Assembly: GCF_900119315.1 (NCBI RefSeq)
Contig: NZ_LT827010.1
Span: 7,744,001-7,808,000 of the forward strand
Origin: Actinoplanes sp. SE50/110
GTDB taxonomy: Bacteria > Actinomycetota > Actinomycetes > Mycobacteriales > Micromonosporaceae
Direction: 5' to 3'
Length of the DNA stretch: 64,000 nucleotides
In this document: positions 41,667-50,962 of the stretch, in pieces
Layout of the letters: each line of letters begins with the position of its first letter
Position numbering within the stretch: the stretch's first letter is position 1
Made by a program: the position numbers and the translations under genes
The notes under the pieces: generated by a model
What the model was told of the DNA's origin: nothing
The model's database searches: none
What the model saw: the letters and a program-made list of their open reading frames with translations, nothing else

Positions 41667-43412
41667 ATGATCCCCGTGTCTGACGAAACTTCCCCCGTCG
41701 GGCGGGTGCTCGGCACCGCCGACGCGACCCCGCTCCAGTTCTGGACGGCCGTCGCCCCCGGCAGCTACCTGCAGCTCGACGACGTCGTGACCACCAGGCG
41801 TGATCTGCCCGACCGCGAGCCGGTGACCATCTCCGGCGTGGTCACCCAGGTCCGCGCCCGGCACGAGGGCGCCCAGTTCGACTCGGACGTGTTCGCCATC
41901 GCCGACGGCACCCTGCCCGCGATGGTCCAGGAGGCGGCCGAGATCACCACCACCCGGGTCGACCCGGAGCTCTACGTTCCGCCGGCCCCGGGCGCGATCG
42001 TGCACCGCGCCTCCGGCGAGGACCGCGACGCCGCCCTGCACTTCGACCGGATGGAGCGCCGGGTCCCGATGGGCACCGGCCGCGACGGCGTCCCGGTCTT
42101 CCTGAACGCGGACTTCCTGGACGGCACCCGCGGCGCGCACGTGTCGATCTCCGGCATCTCCGGCGTCGCCACCAAGACGAGTTTCGCCACCTTCCTGCTC
42201 TACTCGGTGTTCCGCTCCGGCCAGCTCGGCGCCGACGGGGCGAACGCCCGGGCACTGATCTTCAACGTGAAGGGCGAGGATCTGCTCTTCCTCGACCACC
42301 CGAACACGAAGCTGGACGACCCCACCCGGGCCTACTACAAGCTGCTCGACCTGCCCGACAGCCCGTTCACCGACGTGCGGGTCTACGCCCCGCCGCGGCC
42401 CGGCGACCCGTCCGGCGCCCCCGACGTGAGCGGCCGGCTGACCGGCGTCGACGCGTTCTACTGGACGCTCGACGAGTTCTGTTCCACCAAGCTGTTGCCG
42501 TACGTGTTCGCCGACGCCGACGACGAGCGCCAGCAATACACCATGGTGGTCCACTCGGTCACCGCCCACCTGCACCGTTTCGCCGTCCCGGCCGAGGGCG
42601 GGATCAGCATCGACGGCCGCCGGATCGGCTCGTACGGCGATCTGGTCGACCACATCGTCGAGCAGCTCACCGACGACGAGACCCGCTCCACCTGGGCCGG
42701 CAGCGCGGTCAGCATGGGCACGGTCAACGCGTTCGCCCGCCGCCTGATCGGCAGCAAGCGTGATCTGGCCCGGCTGATCCGCGGCGACCTGGCGCAGCGC
42801 CGCCCGCACCAGATCAAGACCGCGGACAGCGCCCAGGTCACCGTCGTCGACCTGCACAACCTGCCGGACCGCGCGCAGCGCTTCGTGGTCGGCGTCACGC
42901 TCAAGAGCGAGTTCGAGGAGAAGGAGAAGGCCGGCACCGGCCGCCCGCTGCTCTTCGTGGTCCTCGACGAGCTGAACAAGTACGCCCCGCGGGAGGGCTC
43001 CTCGCCGATCAAGGAGGTGCTGCTCGACATCGCCGAGCGCGGCCGGTCGCTGGGCGTGATCCTGATCGGCGCGCAGCAGACCGCCAGCGAGGTCGAGCGG
43101 CGGATCGTCACGAACTCGGCGATCCGGGTGGTCGGCCGGCTCGACCCGGCCGAGGCGTCCCGTCCGGAGTACGGCTTCCTGCCCCCGGCGATGCGTCAGC
43201 GCGCGCTGCTGGCCCGGCCCGGCACGATGTTCGTCAACCAGCCGGACATCCCGGTCCCGCTCTGTGTCGAGTTCCCGTTCCCGGCGTGGGCCACCCGCAA
43301 GTCGGAGTCGGGTCCGCCACCGGCCGAGACGCTGCGCTCGATCGTGCAGTCCGCCGACCCGTTCGCCGTGATCGGCGGCCGGGCCGGCGGTGACGACGAC
43401 ATCCCGTTCTAG
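41667..43412 (+). CDS. herA: HerA-like DNA-translocating ATPase
   Basis: The protein has 581 residues. An N-terminal HAS-barrel-like region (about 10-105) precedes a FtsK/HerA ATPase core. The Walker A position reads GISGVATKTSF (163-173), degenerate but keeping Lys-Thr. Walker B is LLFVVLDELNKYAP with Asp434-Glu435, and sensor/arginine elements lie in GAQQTASEVERRI and SAIRVVGRLDPAEA. The family forms hexamers that pump duplex DNA and work with NurA in end resection. It is followed by sbcD, sbcC and a NurA-like gene, which supports the assignment. ATG at 41667 is used; GTG at 41676 is possible. Confidence 0.8.
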   Translation: MIPVSDETSPVGRVLGTADATPLQFWTAVAPGSYLQLDDVVTTRRDLPDREPVTISGVVTQVRARHEGAQFDSDVFAIADGTLPAMVQEAAEITTTRVDPELYVPPAPGAIVHRASGEDRDAALHFDRMERRVPMGTGRDGVPVFLNADFLDGTRGAHVSISGISGVATKTSFATFLLYSVFRSGQLGADGANARALIFNVKGEDLLFLDHPNTKLDDPTRAYYKLLDLPDSPFTDVRVYAPPRPGDPSGAPDVSGRLTGVDAFYWTLDEFCSTKLLPYVFADADDERQQYTMVVHSVTAHLHRFAVPAEGGISIDGRRIGSYGDLVDHIVEQLTDDETRSTWAGSAVSMGTVNAFARRLIGSKRDLARLIRGDLAQRRPHQIKTADSAQVTVVDLHNLPDRAQRFVVGVTLKSEFEEKEKAGTGRPLLFVVLDELNKYAPREGSSPIKEVLLDIAERGRSLGVILIGAQQTASEVERRIVTNSAIRVVGRLDPAEASRPEYGFLPPAMRQRALLARPGTMFVNQPDIPVPLCVEFPFPAWATRKSESGPPPAETLRSIVQSADPFAVIGGRAGGDDDIPF

Positions 43413-43434
43413 GACCTGGGGCTAAGGTTTCGCG

Positions 43435-44586
43435 ATGCGCATCCTGCACACCTCCGACTGGCACGTCGGCAAGGTTCTCAAGGGCCGCAACCGGCACGAC
43501 GAGCACATCCGGGTGCTCGCCCAGGTGGTGGAGATCGCCCGGGCGGAGAAACCCGACCTGGTGATCGTCGCCGGCGACCTCTACGACACCGCGGCGCCGA
43601 CCGCGGACGCCACCCGGCTGGTCACCCGCGCGCTGTCCGCGCTGCGGCAGACCGGCGCCCGGGTGGTGGCGATCGGCGGCAACCACGACAACGGGCAGGC
43701 GCTGGACGCACTGCGCCCGTGGGCCGACGCGGCCGGCATCGAGCTGCGCGGCTCGGTCCGGGACAGCCTGGGCGACCTGCTGATCGAGGGCACCACCGCG
43801 GGCGGCGAGCGGTGGCGGCTGGTGGCGTTGCCGTTCCTGTCCCAGCGGTACGCGATCCGCGCCGCCGAGATGTACGAGTTGACCGAGGCGGAGGCCAATC
43901 AGACGTACGCCGATCTGATCGCGCGCCTGATCGCCAAGCTCGCCGAGCCGTTCGGCGAGCCCGGCGTGGTCAACCTGATCACCTCGCACCTGACCCTGGT
44001 CGGGGCGAGCACCGGCGGCGGTGAGCGCGAGGCGCACACCATCATGGGGTACGCCGTGCCCTCCACCGTCTTCCCGCAGAACACGCACTACGTCGCGCTC
44101 GGTCACCTGCACCGCGCGCAGCGGGTGATCGGCCCGTGCCCGGTGCGCTACTGCGGCAGCCCGCTCGCCATCGACTTCGGCGAGGAGGAGAACGTCTGCT
44201 CGGTGGCGGTCGTCGACGTCGGCGTGGACAGGGCGGCCCAGGTCCGCGACGTGCCGGTGACCTCGGCGATCACCCTGCGCACGGTGCGCGGCACCCTCGA
44301 ACAGCTGGCCACGGTGAACCTTCCGGAGGCCTGGCTGCGTGTCCTGGTGCGCGAGGCGCCCCGCCCCGGCCTGCGCGAGGACGTGCAGGAGCTGCTGCCG
44401 AACGCGTTGGAGGTACGGATCGACCCGGACATGCTGCCGGAGCGCACCGGGGCCCGGGCCGCCGAGCGCGCCGGCCGGTCGCCGCGTGAGCTGTTCGGCG
44501 ACTACCTGGACAGTCGCGGCAACGCCGAGGAGGGTGTCCGCGAGCTCTTCGACCAGCTGTACGACGAGGTGAGCAGCAACCAATGA
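43435..44586 (+). CDS. sbcD: SbcD/Mre11-type exonuclease subunit
   Basis: This 383-residue metallophosphoesterase shows all five motifs: TSDWHVGK, VAGDLYDT, GGNHDNGQ, TSHLTLVG and ALGHLHRAQ. With SbcC it forms the ATP-dependent nuclease that cleaves hairpins and blocked DNA ends. TAAGGT ends 7 bases before the ATG, a possible leaderless promoter internal to the operon, 22 bases after the herA-like stop. It overlaps sbcC by ATGA. Confidence 0.96.
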   Translation: MRILHTSDWHVGKVLKGRNRHDEHIRVLAQVVEIARAEKPDLVIVAGDLYDTAAPTADATRLVTRALSALRQTGARVVAIGGNHDNGQALDALRPWADAAGIELRGSVRDSLGDLLIEGTTAGGERWRLVALPFLSQRYAIRAAEMYELTEAEANQTYADLIARLIAKLAEPFGEPGVVNLITSHLTLVGASTGGGEREAHTIMGYAVPSTVFPQNTHYVALGHLHRAQRVIGPCPVRYCGSPLAIDFGEEENVCSVAVVDVGVDRAAQVRDVPVTSAITLRTVRGTLEQLATVNLPEAWLRVLVREAPRPGLREDVQELLPNALEVRIDPDMLPERTGARAAERAGRSPRELFGDYLDSRGNAEEGVRELFDQLYDEVSSNQ

Positions 44587-47081
44587 GGCCCCTTCGGCTG
44601 GACATGTCCGGTTTCACGGTGTTCCGCGACCAGACCACCGTGGACTTCACCGACGCCGACTACTTCGCGCTGGTCGGCCCGACCGGCTCGGGCAAGTCGA
44701 CCGTGCTGGACGCGATCTGCTTCGTGCTGTACGGCCAGGTGCCGCGCTGGGGTGGCGCCCGCGGGATCGGCAACGCGCTCGCCCCGTCCGCGGCCGAGGC
44801 GCGGGTCCGGCTGGTCTTCGAGTCGGCCGGTGACCGCTACGTGGCGACCCGGGTGGTGCGCCGCGACGGCCGGGGCAACGTCAAGACGTCCGGCGCCGGC
44901 CTGCAGCTGATGCCGCCCGGCTTCGACGTGACCAAGCTGGACACCGGCATGGACCTGACCGACCTGGGCGAGGTGCTGGCCGGCGTCCCGGCCGAGATGG
45001 ACGACGCGGTGCTGCACGCGGTCGGTTTGCCCTACGAGCAGTTCACCAGCTGCGTGGTGCTGCCGCAGGGCCAGTTCGCCGACTTCCTGCACGCCAAGCC
45101 GGCGGTCCGGCAACAGATCCTGATCAACCTGCTCGGCCTGCAGATGTACGAGCGGGTCCAGGAGAAGGCGGCCGAGCGGGGCAAGACCGCCGAGACCAAG
45201 CTGACCATGGTCGACCAGTCGCTGGCCGCCCTCCAGGACGCCACCGACGAGGCGGTCGAGGCGGCGGCCGGGCACCTGGCCCGGATGCGGGAGCTGACCG
45301 GCGCGGTCGAGGCCGCGATGCCGGGGCTGCGCGAGGCCCGGGCGGCCGAGTCGGCCGCCCGCGACGCCCGGGACACGCTGGACGCCGAGCTGGCACTGCT
45401 CGCCTCGGTGCGTACTCCGGACAATCTGGACGAGGCGACCGGCGCCGTCACCGCGGCCCGCGACGCCGCCGCCCGGGCGGCGCAGGCGGTGCACGAGGCC
45501 GAGGAGGCCGAGGAGAAGGTCCGCGGCGAGCTGGCCGCGGCCGGCGACCCGGGTTCGCTGCGCCTGGCGCTGGACCGGCACACCGAGCTGTCCCGCCTGG
45601 TCGAGCAGGAGGGCTGGTTCGCCGGCAAGGTGTCGGTGGCCGAGATGGAGTGCCGGGACGCGCGCGCCGCGGCCGACCTCGCCGAGTCCGAGCACACCGG
45701 CGCGCAGCAGCTGCTGGAGCAGGCCCGGCAGGACTACCGGGACGCCCAGCAGCGGGACCGGGCGGTCGCGCTGCGCGGGCATCTGAGCGCCGGCGACCAC
45801 TGCCCGGTGTGCGAGCAGCCGGTCGCCGTGGTGCCGGAGGTGCCGCGCGAGTCGGCGGTCCGGCTGGCCGAGGCGGCCGGCGCCGCCGCGCGCGAGGCCG
45901 CCGAGCAGGCCACCGCCCGCTGGCAGCAGCGGGACGCGGTGGCCCGCAACCTGGAGAGCGACCTGGAGCGCAAGCGCGGGCAGTACGAGCATCACCTGAC
46001 CCGGCTCGCCGAGGTGCGCAAGGCGGTGCAGGGGCTGCCCGGGGCCGAGGTGATCGAGCAGCGGCTGGCCGAGCTGGCCCGGCTGCAGGGCCGGCTGGAG
46101 GAGGCGACCGGCACGGTGCGCGCGGCCCGGGACGCGGCCCGTGCGGCGCAGATCGCGGTCCGGGCCGCGGAGGAGCAGCAGCGGACCGCCTGGCGACGCT
46201 TCGACACGGTCCGCGACGGGCTGGCCCGGTTCGTCCCGCCGCCGGCCGACCGGGACGACCTGGCCGGTGCATGGCAGACCCTGGTCGGGTGGGCCCGGGC
46301 CGAGCACGCCGCCCGGGCGGAGCGCCGGGCCGCGGCCGAGACCGCGGTGCTGTCCGCGCACGGATCCACGGCCGCCGCGCAGGACGCGATCGCCGCGCTG
46401 TTCACCGCCGCCGGGGTGCGGCCGCCGGCGACCGCCCCGGAGGACGCCGAGGCCACCCTGATCCGGGCGGCCGCGGTCGCCGCCGAGCGGGCCGAGGCCG
46501 CCTGGCAGCGTCTGGTGGAGCGGCACAAGCAGGCTCGCGAGCAGCAGGAGCGGCGGATGACGCTGCAGCGGGAGAGCCGGGTGGCCAAGTCGCTCGCCGG
46601 TCACCTGCGGGCCAACAACTTCGAGCGCTGGCTGCTGGAGGAGGCGCTGGACCTGCTGGTCGACGGCGCCTCGCGGATCCTGCGCGAGCTCACCGGCGGG
46701 CAGTACGAATTGATGCACGACAAGGGCGAGTTCTCGGTGATCGACCACCACGACGCCGGGTTGCGCCGGGGTGTGCGCACGCTCTCCGGCGGGGAGACGT
46801 TCCAGGCGTCGCTGGCCCTGGCGCTGGCCCTGTCCGAGCAACTGGCCGGGATGAGCACCACCGCGGCCAGCCTGGAGTCGATCGTGCTGGACGAGGGTTT
46901 CGGCACGCTGGACGCCGCCACGCTCGACGTGGTGGCGGCCACGCTGGAAAATCTGGCCGCCCGCGGCGACCGGATGGTCGGGCTGGTCACCCACGTGCAG
47001 GCGCTGGCCGAGCGGGTGCCGGTCCGGTTCGAGGTCCACAAGGACGCGCGGACCGCGCACGTCGAGAGGGTCGGCCTGTGA
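44583..47081 (+). CDS. sbcC: SbcC/Rad50-type SMC ATPase
   Basis: The 832-residue protein has the N-terminal P-loop VGPTGSGKSTVLDAI (residue 32 on). Long Ala/Glu/Arg-rich coiled coils flank a zinc hook CPVC at about 407-410. The C-terminal ABC signature is TLSGGETFQASLAL (about 733) and the Walker B/D-loop is IVLDEGFGTLD (about 766). It is shorter than E. coli SbcC, typical of actinobacteria. It partners SbcD; the ATGA overlap upstream and GTGA overlap downstream imply coupled translation of SbcD, SbcC and the NurA-like nuclease. Confidence 0.96.
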   Translation: MRPLRLDMSGFTVFRDQTTVDFTDADYFALVGPTGSGKSTVLDAICFVLYGQVPRWGGARGIGNALAPSAAEARVRLVFESAGDRYVATRVVRRDGRGNVKTSGAGLQLMPPGFDVTKLDTGMDLTDLGEVLAGVPAEMDDAVLHAVGLPYEQFTSCVVLPQGQFADFLHAKPAVRQQILINLLGLQMYERVQEKAAERGKTAETKLTMVDQSLAALQDATDEAVEAAAGHLARMRELTGAVEAAMPGLREARAAESAARDARDTLDAELALLASVRTPDNLDEATGAVTAARDAAARAAQAVHEAEEAEEKVRGELAAAGDPGSLRLALDRHTELSRLVEQEGWFAGKVSVAEMECRDARAAADLAESEHTGAQQLLEQARQDYRDAQQRDRAVALRGHLSAGDHCPVCEQPVAVVPEVPRESAVRLAEAAGAAAREAAEQATARWQQRDAVARNLESDLERKRGQYEHHLTRLAEVRKAVQGLPGAEVIEQRLAELARLQGRLEEATGTVRAARDAARAAQIAVRAAEEQQRTAWRRFDTVRDGLARFVPPPADRDDLAGAWQTLVGWARAEHAARAERRAAAETAVLSAHGSTAAAQDAIAALFTAAGVRPPATAPEDAEATLIRAAAVAAERAEAAWQRLVERHKQAREQQERRMTLQRESRVAKSLAGHLRANNFERWLLEEALDLLVDGASRILRELTGGQYELMHDKGEFSVIDHHDAGLRRGVRTLSGGETFQASLALALALSEQLAGMSTTAASLESIVLDEGFGTLDAATLDVVAATLENLAARGDRMVGLVTHVQALAERVPVRFEVHKDARTAHVERVGL

Positions 47082-48046
47082 CACGGATGTTCGTCGACGC
47101 GTGGGACCCGGCGTACGGGGCGAGTTTCGAGGGCGGGGACGGCGAGGGGCCGGCCTCGCCCAGCAGCGCGCAGGTGGAGGTCGACGTCGAGGTGCCGGCC
47201 GCCGCGTGGGCGCCGATCGACGTGCCGGCCGGGGCCCGGGCACCGCGGGTGGTGTTCCTGGTCGACGGCGTGCGCCGCAACGACGCGCAGATCTGGACGG
47301 CGGAGGAGGACGGCACCTCGTACGCCGGGCTGGCCGCCTCCTTCGCGGCCGGCGTGGTGCGCTGCGATCTGGGCCGCGGGGTGGCCGAGCTGGTGGCGGC
47401 GCGGGTGGGGCGGGGGTTGTTCACCGCGAGCCCGTCGATCGCCGATCTGCAGGCCGGCACGGTCCGCTACGAGATCCACCGGATCAACGGGACCGGTGAG
47501 GCGAGCAAGCTGCCGGCCGCGGTCCAGGGGCCGCTCACCGCGCTGGAGATCGAGATCTCCAGCGCCGCCCGGGACACCGGATCGGACGGCGCCGACCTGC
47601 TGATCGTCGACGGCCCGCTGCGCAACCGGCGTCAGCTGCCGCGCACCATCGGCTACATCAAGACCCAGCAGAAGCAGTATCTGCCGACCGCCCTCACCGC
47701 GGTGGTGACCGCGCTGCGTCCGGGCCAGCGCACCCCGGTCTTCCACCTGGGCTCGCTGTGGGGCGGCTGGTCCTGGTATCTGCGGCTGCCCGGGGCCACC
47801 GGCGCGCCGTGGTCGGGGATCGTCCGGGTGGAGTGTTCCCCCGAGCTGACCGTCGATCAGGCGATCGAACTGGCCGGGCTGTCCGGGGCGACGCTGCCGA
47901 GGTTCGCCTCCTCGTCGTACAAGGATCCCCGGGCCCCGCAGAACCTGGTGCCGATCGCCGGGCTGGAGCGCCGCCTGCGCGGCATGCTGGGTGACTCGCG
48001 GGTACTCCACCGGGCTCTGGCGCTGGCCACCGCAGCCTCCCGCTGA
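47078..48046 (+). CDS. nurA: NurA-like 5'-3' nuclease
   Basis: The 322-residue protein starts at GTG 47078 in a GTGA overlap with sbcC, with GAGAGGG upstream. NurA-type landmarks are VVFLVDGVRRNDAQ (first catalytic Asp), LLIVDGPLRNRRQLP (second Asp) followed by TIGYIKTQQKQYLP (conserved Lys region), and a C-terminal SSSYKDPRAPQNLVPIAGLE stretch. The similarity is by motif and spacing, not by a search. In archaea NurA works with HerA, Mre11 and Rad50; the same four partners are consecutive here. Confidence 0.75.
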   Translation: MTRMFVDAWDPAYGASFEGGDGEGPASPSSAQVEVDVEVPAAAWAPIDVPAGARAPRVVFLVDGVRRNDAQIWTAEEDGTSYAGLAASFAAGVVRCDLGRGVAELVAARVGRGLFTASPSIADLQAGTVRYEIHRINGTGEASKLPAAVQGPLTALEIEISSAARDTGSDGADLLIVDGPLRNRRQLPRTIGYIKTQQKQYLPTALTAVVTALRPGQRTPVFHLGSLWGGWSWYLRLPGATGAPWSGIVRVECSPELTVDQAIELAGLSGATLPRFASSSYKDPRAPQNLVPIAGLERRLRGMLGDSRVLHRALALATAASR

Positions 48047-48165
48047 TTAGGACTCCCGTCCAGATACTGGTACGAAAGTTGCGAGCGAAAGAATGTGATC
48101 GGGGTGCTCCGGCATCCGACCCGGACCTCGGTGATCACCACCTCCGGCGCGCCCTCCGGCGCCGC

Positions 48166-48185
48166 TGGTAAACAGTCGCTTACCA
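48166..48185. promoter_or_regulatory. inverted repeat TGGTAA-N8-TTACCA
   Basis: Perfect 6-bp arms around ACAGTCGC, 120 bases after the NurA-like gene and 35 bases before the CebR-type box. It is a candidate operator; the cognate regulator is unknown. Confidence 0.4.
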
Positions 48186-48219
48186 AACCCGAATGCGTCG
48201 GAGCTGCAAGATCAAGAAC

Positions 48220-48233
48220 TGGGAGCGCTCCCG
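48220..48233. promoter_or_regulatory. second CebR-type operator-like palindrome
   Basis: TGGGAGCGCTCCCG matches the 14-bp CebR operator at 13 positions and contains the perfect 12-bp palindrome GGGAGCGCTCCC. It is the same core as at 27042. Confidence 0.55.
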
Positions 48234-48624
48234 GACGGGTGTCGCCCGAAAGGGTCCATCGGATATCCGGACATCCCCCGAACGGTTCGGCGACCTCGCC
48301 TTTCGCCACACATAAGTCATCTCCGCGCACCCAGCGGAATCGCGCGTTCACACAGCGAAATCGCCATCTCCCGGCCGGGCGAAATTATTTCCAGAGCCAT
48401 GTCTCGGCTCCGATGTGACTGAGTATCATTCCGCCTTACCGGCGTCGTGAATCGGCGTGGATCAATCCCCCATGACCTGCGCCCCGGTGCGCCATCATGT
48501 TCGTCACCACTTGCGGAGGACCCTTGAGACCGAGTGTCCCGGAAAATCTCGCGCCGGCTTTGATCCCGGCCGGGCCCCCCAGCCGTATCTCAGGCGACGG
48601 GGAAGGGTCCGGGCGGAGGTATCG

Positions 48625-49302
48625 ATGCATGCGGTGGCCGAGGATCGGCTCACGCCGGAGAGGGTGCGTGTGATGGCGCGACACTCCGGGAGCAGGTGGC
48701 AGGCGATTGACGGAGGCCGTGGTGCACAGGATGACGGTTCGGTGATCCCCCGCCAGACGGCCCGCCACGAGGCGCCGGCCAGCGGCCCCAGCCACGAGGA
48801 CACGCTGGTCAAGCTGCTGTACGAGGAGCACGCGGGACCGCTGCTGATGTTCGTGCTGCGGCTGACCGGCGGTGACCGGCAGCGCGCCGAGGACATCGTG
48901 CAGGAGACCCTGCTGCGGGCCTGGCGCAACGCGCACCGGCTCGGTGCGCAGGGCCAGCAGTCCCTGCGGCCGTGGCTGGTCACGGTGGCCCGCCGGATCG
49001 CGATCGACGAGCACCGCAGCGCGAACGCGCGCCCCGCGGAGACGTACGACCGCGAGCTGGAGAGCTTCCCGAGCACCGCGGACGACACCGACCGCGTGCT
49101 GCAGTCGATGACCGTGTCGGATGCCCTCCGGCAGCTGAGCAACTCCCACCGGGAGATCCTGATCGAGACCTACTTCCGGGGGCGGACCGTGCCCGAGGCG
49201 GCCGAGGCGCTCAACCTTCCGCTGGGTACGGCGAAGTCCCGCGTGTATTACGCTCTGCGTGCGCTGCGTACCGCTCTGCAGCAGCGGGGGGTGACGGAAT
49301 GA
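48625..49302 (+). CDS. ECF sigma factor
   Basis: The protein has 225 residues. Region 2 has LVKLLYEEHAGPLLMFVLRL and DIVQETLLRAWRNAHRL (the -10 recognition helix). A short linker leads to region 4, with LRQLSNSHREILIETYFRGR and VPEAAEALNLPLGTAKSRVY (the -35 helix-turn-helix). ATG at 48625 is chosen because GGAGG lies six bases upstream; earlier ATGs give unconserved extensions. The N-terminal about 60 residues are low in similarity to sigma cores. It overlaps the anti-sigma gene by ATGA. Confidence 0.92.
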   Translation: MHAVAEDRLTPERVRVMARHSGSRWQAIDGGRGAQDDGSVIPRQTARHEAPASGPSHEDTLVKLLYEEHAGPLLMFVLRLTGGDRQRAEDIVQETLLRAWRNAHRLGAQGQQSLRPWLVTVARRIAIDEHRSANARPAETYDRELESFPSTADDTDRVLQSMTVSDALRQLSNSHREILIETYFRGRTVPEAAEALNLPLGTAKSRVYYALRALRTALQQRGVTE

Positions 49303-50075
49303 CACAGGAAGACCACTACGACGTCGCGTCATACGCCCTGGGCGTGCTCGACGAGCGCGACGCCGCCCGGTTCGAGGACCACCTGATCGAGTGCCCGCAG
49401 TGCGCCCTCGAGCTGGAGTCCTTCGTCCAGGTGGCCGACGTGCTGGCCGATGTGGACGCGGAGGCCCTGCTGGCCGCCGAGAAGTCGGAGCAGGACGGCC
49501 TGCTGCTGAACAAGATGATCCGCGAGGTCCGGTCGGACCGGCAGCGGGCCAACAGCCGGCGGCTCTACTCGCTGGCCGCCGCCGTGGTCATCTTCGCCAT
49601 GCTCTCCATCGGCGCACTCTTCGCCGGCGGCAAGTGGCTCGGCTCGGACACGTCGAAGAACCCGGCGACCACCGCGCAGCGCGGCAGCGACCAGCTCGAC
49701 CCGCTGCCGGACAGCAACGGCCTCGGCATCGGCGGCACCGCACTGCCGGGCGAGAACCACAGCAGTGCAGACTCGCGCACCAACGTGCGGGGGGCGGTCG
49801 GCCTGGAGACCAAGGACTGGGGCACGCAGATCTCCTTCGCGGTCAGCAACCTCAAGGGCCCGAAGACGTGCGCACTGACCATCGTGCACCGCGACGGCAC
49901 CTCGGAGCGGGTGGCCACCTGGACGATCGGCGCCAAGGGCTGGGGCACCGCCGCCAACCCGGCCCCGCTGATGCTGCAGGCGGTCACCGGCACCCCGCGC
50001 GACGACATCGCCCACGTGCAGGTGCAGGAACTGACCCCCGGTGGCGGTTCCGAGACTCTGGTGAGCATTCTGTAA
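49299..50075 (+). CDS. zinc-binding anti-sigma factor (ZAS type)
   Basis: This 258-residue single-pass membrane protein has an N-terminal cytoplasmic anti-sigma domain with the H-x3-C-x2-C zinc motif in HLIECPQCALE. One TM helix lies at about 91-110. An extracytoplasmic domain (about 115-258) has a beta-rich pattern (GLETKDWGTQISFAVSNLKG, ERVATWTIGAKGWG). It should hold the sigma factor inactive until an envelope or redox signal releases it. A strong terminator follows. Confidence 0.9.
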   Translation: MTQEDHYDVASYALGVLDERDAARFEDHLIECPQCALELESFVQVADVLADVDAEALLAAEKSEQDGLLLNKMIREVRSDRQRANSRRLYSLAAAVVIFAMLSIGALFAGGKWLGSDTSKNPATTAQRGSDQLDPLPDSNGLGIGGTALPGENHSSADSRTNVRGAVGLETKDWGTQISFAVSNLKGPKTCALTIVHRDGTSERVATWTIGAKGWGTAANPAPLMLQAVTGTPRDDIAHVQVQELTPGGGSETLVSIL

Positions 50076-50088
50076 TCGTCTCGACACG

Positions 50089-50121
50089 AAGGGCCCGGCC
50101 GCATCGGCCGGGCCCTTTTTT
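50089..50121 (+). terminator. rho-independent terminator of the sigma/anti-sigma operon
   Basis: AAGGGCCCGGCCG (50089-50101) pairs perfectly with CGGCCGGGCCCTT (50105-50117) around a 3-base loop, followed by further T residues to 50121. Confidence 0.9.
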
Positions 50122-50255
50122 ACGTGCGCGACGCCCGGATGGTTCAAGCAAAAATTCCCGAATTTGATCGACCCGAATATTCAACCGCTGCCGCGCCGGT
50201 CGCGTACTACAGCGCGGAAAAGGCTACGGGTTGTCGATCAGCTGGAGGAAGCCCA

Positions 50256-50957
50256 GTGGTACCGGAGAAGCGGAAGTTGATGGTCACCGGCGTGGCGCTG
50301 GCGGCACTCGTGGCACTGCCCGGTTGCGCTCCGGCCGGCTACAACGCGGCCGACTACGGCAACGCGGCCCAGCCCGCCGCGGCCGACGTGGCCGCGACCC
50401 CGGGCGCCGCGTCGACCGCCGGTGCGGTCGACCCGAACGTCGCCGGGACCGCTGAGGCGACCGCGCCCCCGGCCCCGGCCGACTCCGGCGCCGGCGCCGC
50501 CGGCAAGCCGGTCGCCGACAAGCAGGTGACCAAGTCGCTCACCGGCACCTCGGTCGCCCGGATGGGTCAGGTCGTGGAGAACCAGAACGGTTTCGTTCTG
50601 TACCGCTTCGACGACGACGGCCACGACCCGGCCAAGTCCAACTGCAACGGCGACTGCGCCAAGGTGTGGCCGCCGGCGCTGACCAACGACGGCAAGCCGA
50701 CCCTCAAGGACGTCGACGCCAAACTGGTCGGCACGGTCACCCGGGCGGACGGCACCAAGCAGCTGACCCTCGCCGGTTGGCCGCTCTACCACTACGTCGG
50801 GGACAAGAAGCCGGGGCAGTGGAAGGGCCAGAACGTCAACGGCAAGTGGTTCGTGGTCACGCCGACCGGTACCAAGAACCTCACCTGCCTCCCCAAGATC
50901 TCGAAGCCGGTGGCGCCGCCCTCCGGCAGCGATTCCGCCGGCGACTACAGCTACTGA
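50256..50957 (+). CDS. secreted-repeat lipoprotein (SCO0930-like)
   Basis: The 233-residue protein starts at GTG 50256 after GGAGGAA. The lipoprotein signal peptide ends in LVALPGC. An Ala/Pro-rich spacer leads to two copies of the Lipoprotein_15 repeat: GFVLYRFDDDGHDPAKSNC with CNGDCAKVWPP, then LTLAGWPLYHYVGDKKPGQW. The CxxxC pair in the first repeat may bind metal or heme in relatives. The anchored envelope position and downstream partners suggest a role in respiration or redox stress; that is inference. Confidence 0.85.
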   Translation: MVPEKRKLMVTGVALAALVALPGCAPAGYNAADYGNAAQPAAADVAATPGAASTAGAVDPNVAGTAEATAPPAPADSGAGAAGKPVADKQVTKSLTGTSVARMGQVVENQNGFVLYRFDDDGHDPAKSNCNGDCAKVWPPALTNDGKPTLKDVDAKLVGTVTRADGTKQLTLAGWPLYHYVGDKKPGQWKGQNVNGKWFVVTPTGTKNLTCLPKISKPVAPPSGSDSAGDYSY

Positions 50958-50962
50958 AAGCG

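Larger units (their letters stand above)
48047..48624. promoter_or_regulatory. intergenic region upstream of the ECF sigma gene
   Basis: This region has 578 bases. It contains TGGTAA (48166-48171) paired with TTACCA (48180-48185), a CebR-type box at 48220-48233, and an AT-richer stretch around 48300-48430 that could hold the sigma promoter (GAAATTATTTCC near 48381; GAGCC/GGCTC arms at 48394 and 48406). An open frame from 48457 joins the sigma gene but looks non-coding. Confidence 0.4.

Noticed and set aside
48457..48624. Longer start for the ECF sigma factor
   Set aside because: The 56 added residues are Arg/His-rich and unconserved; ATG 48625 has GGAGG at proper spacing.
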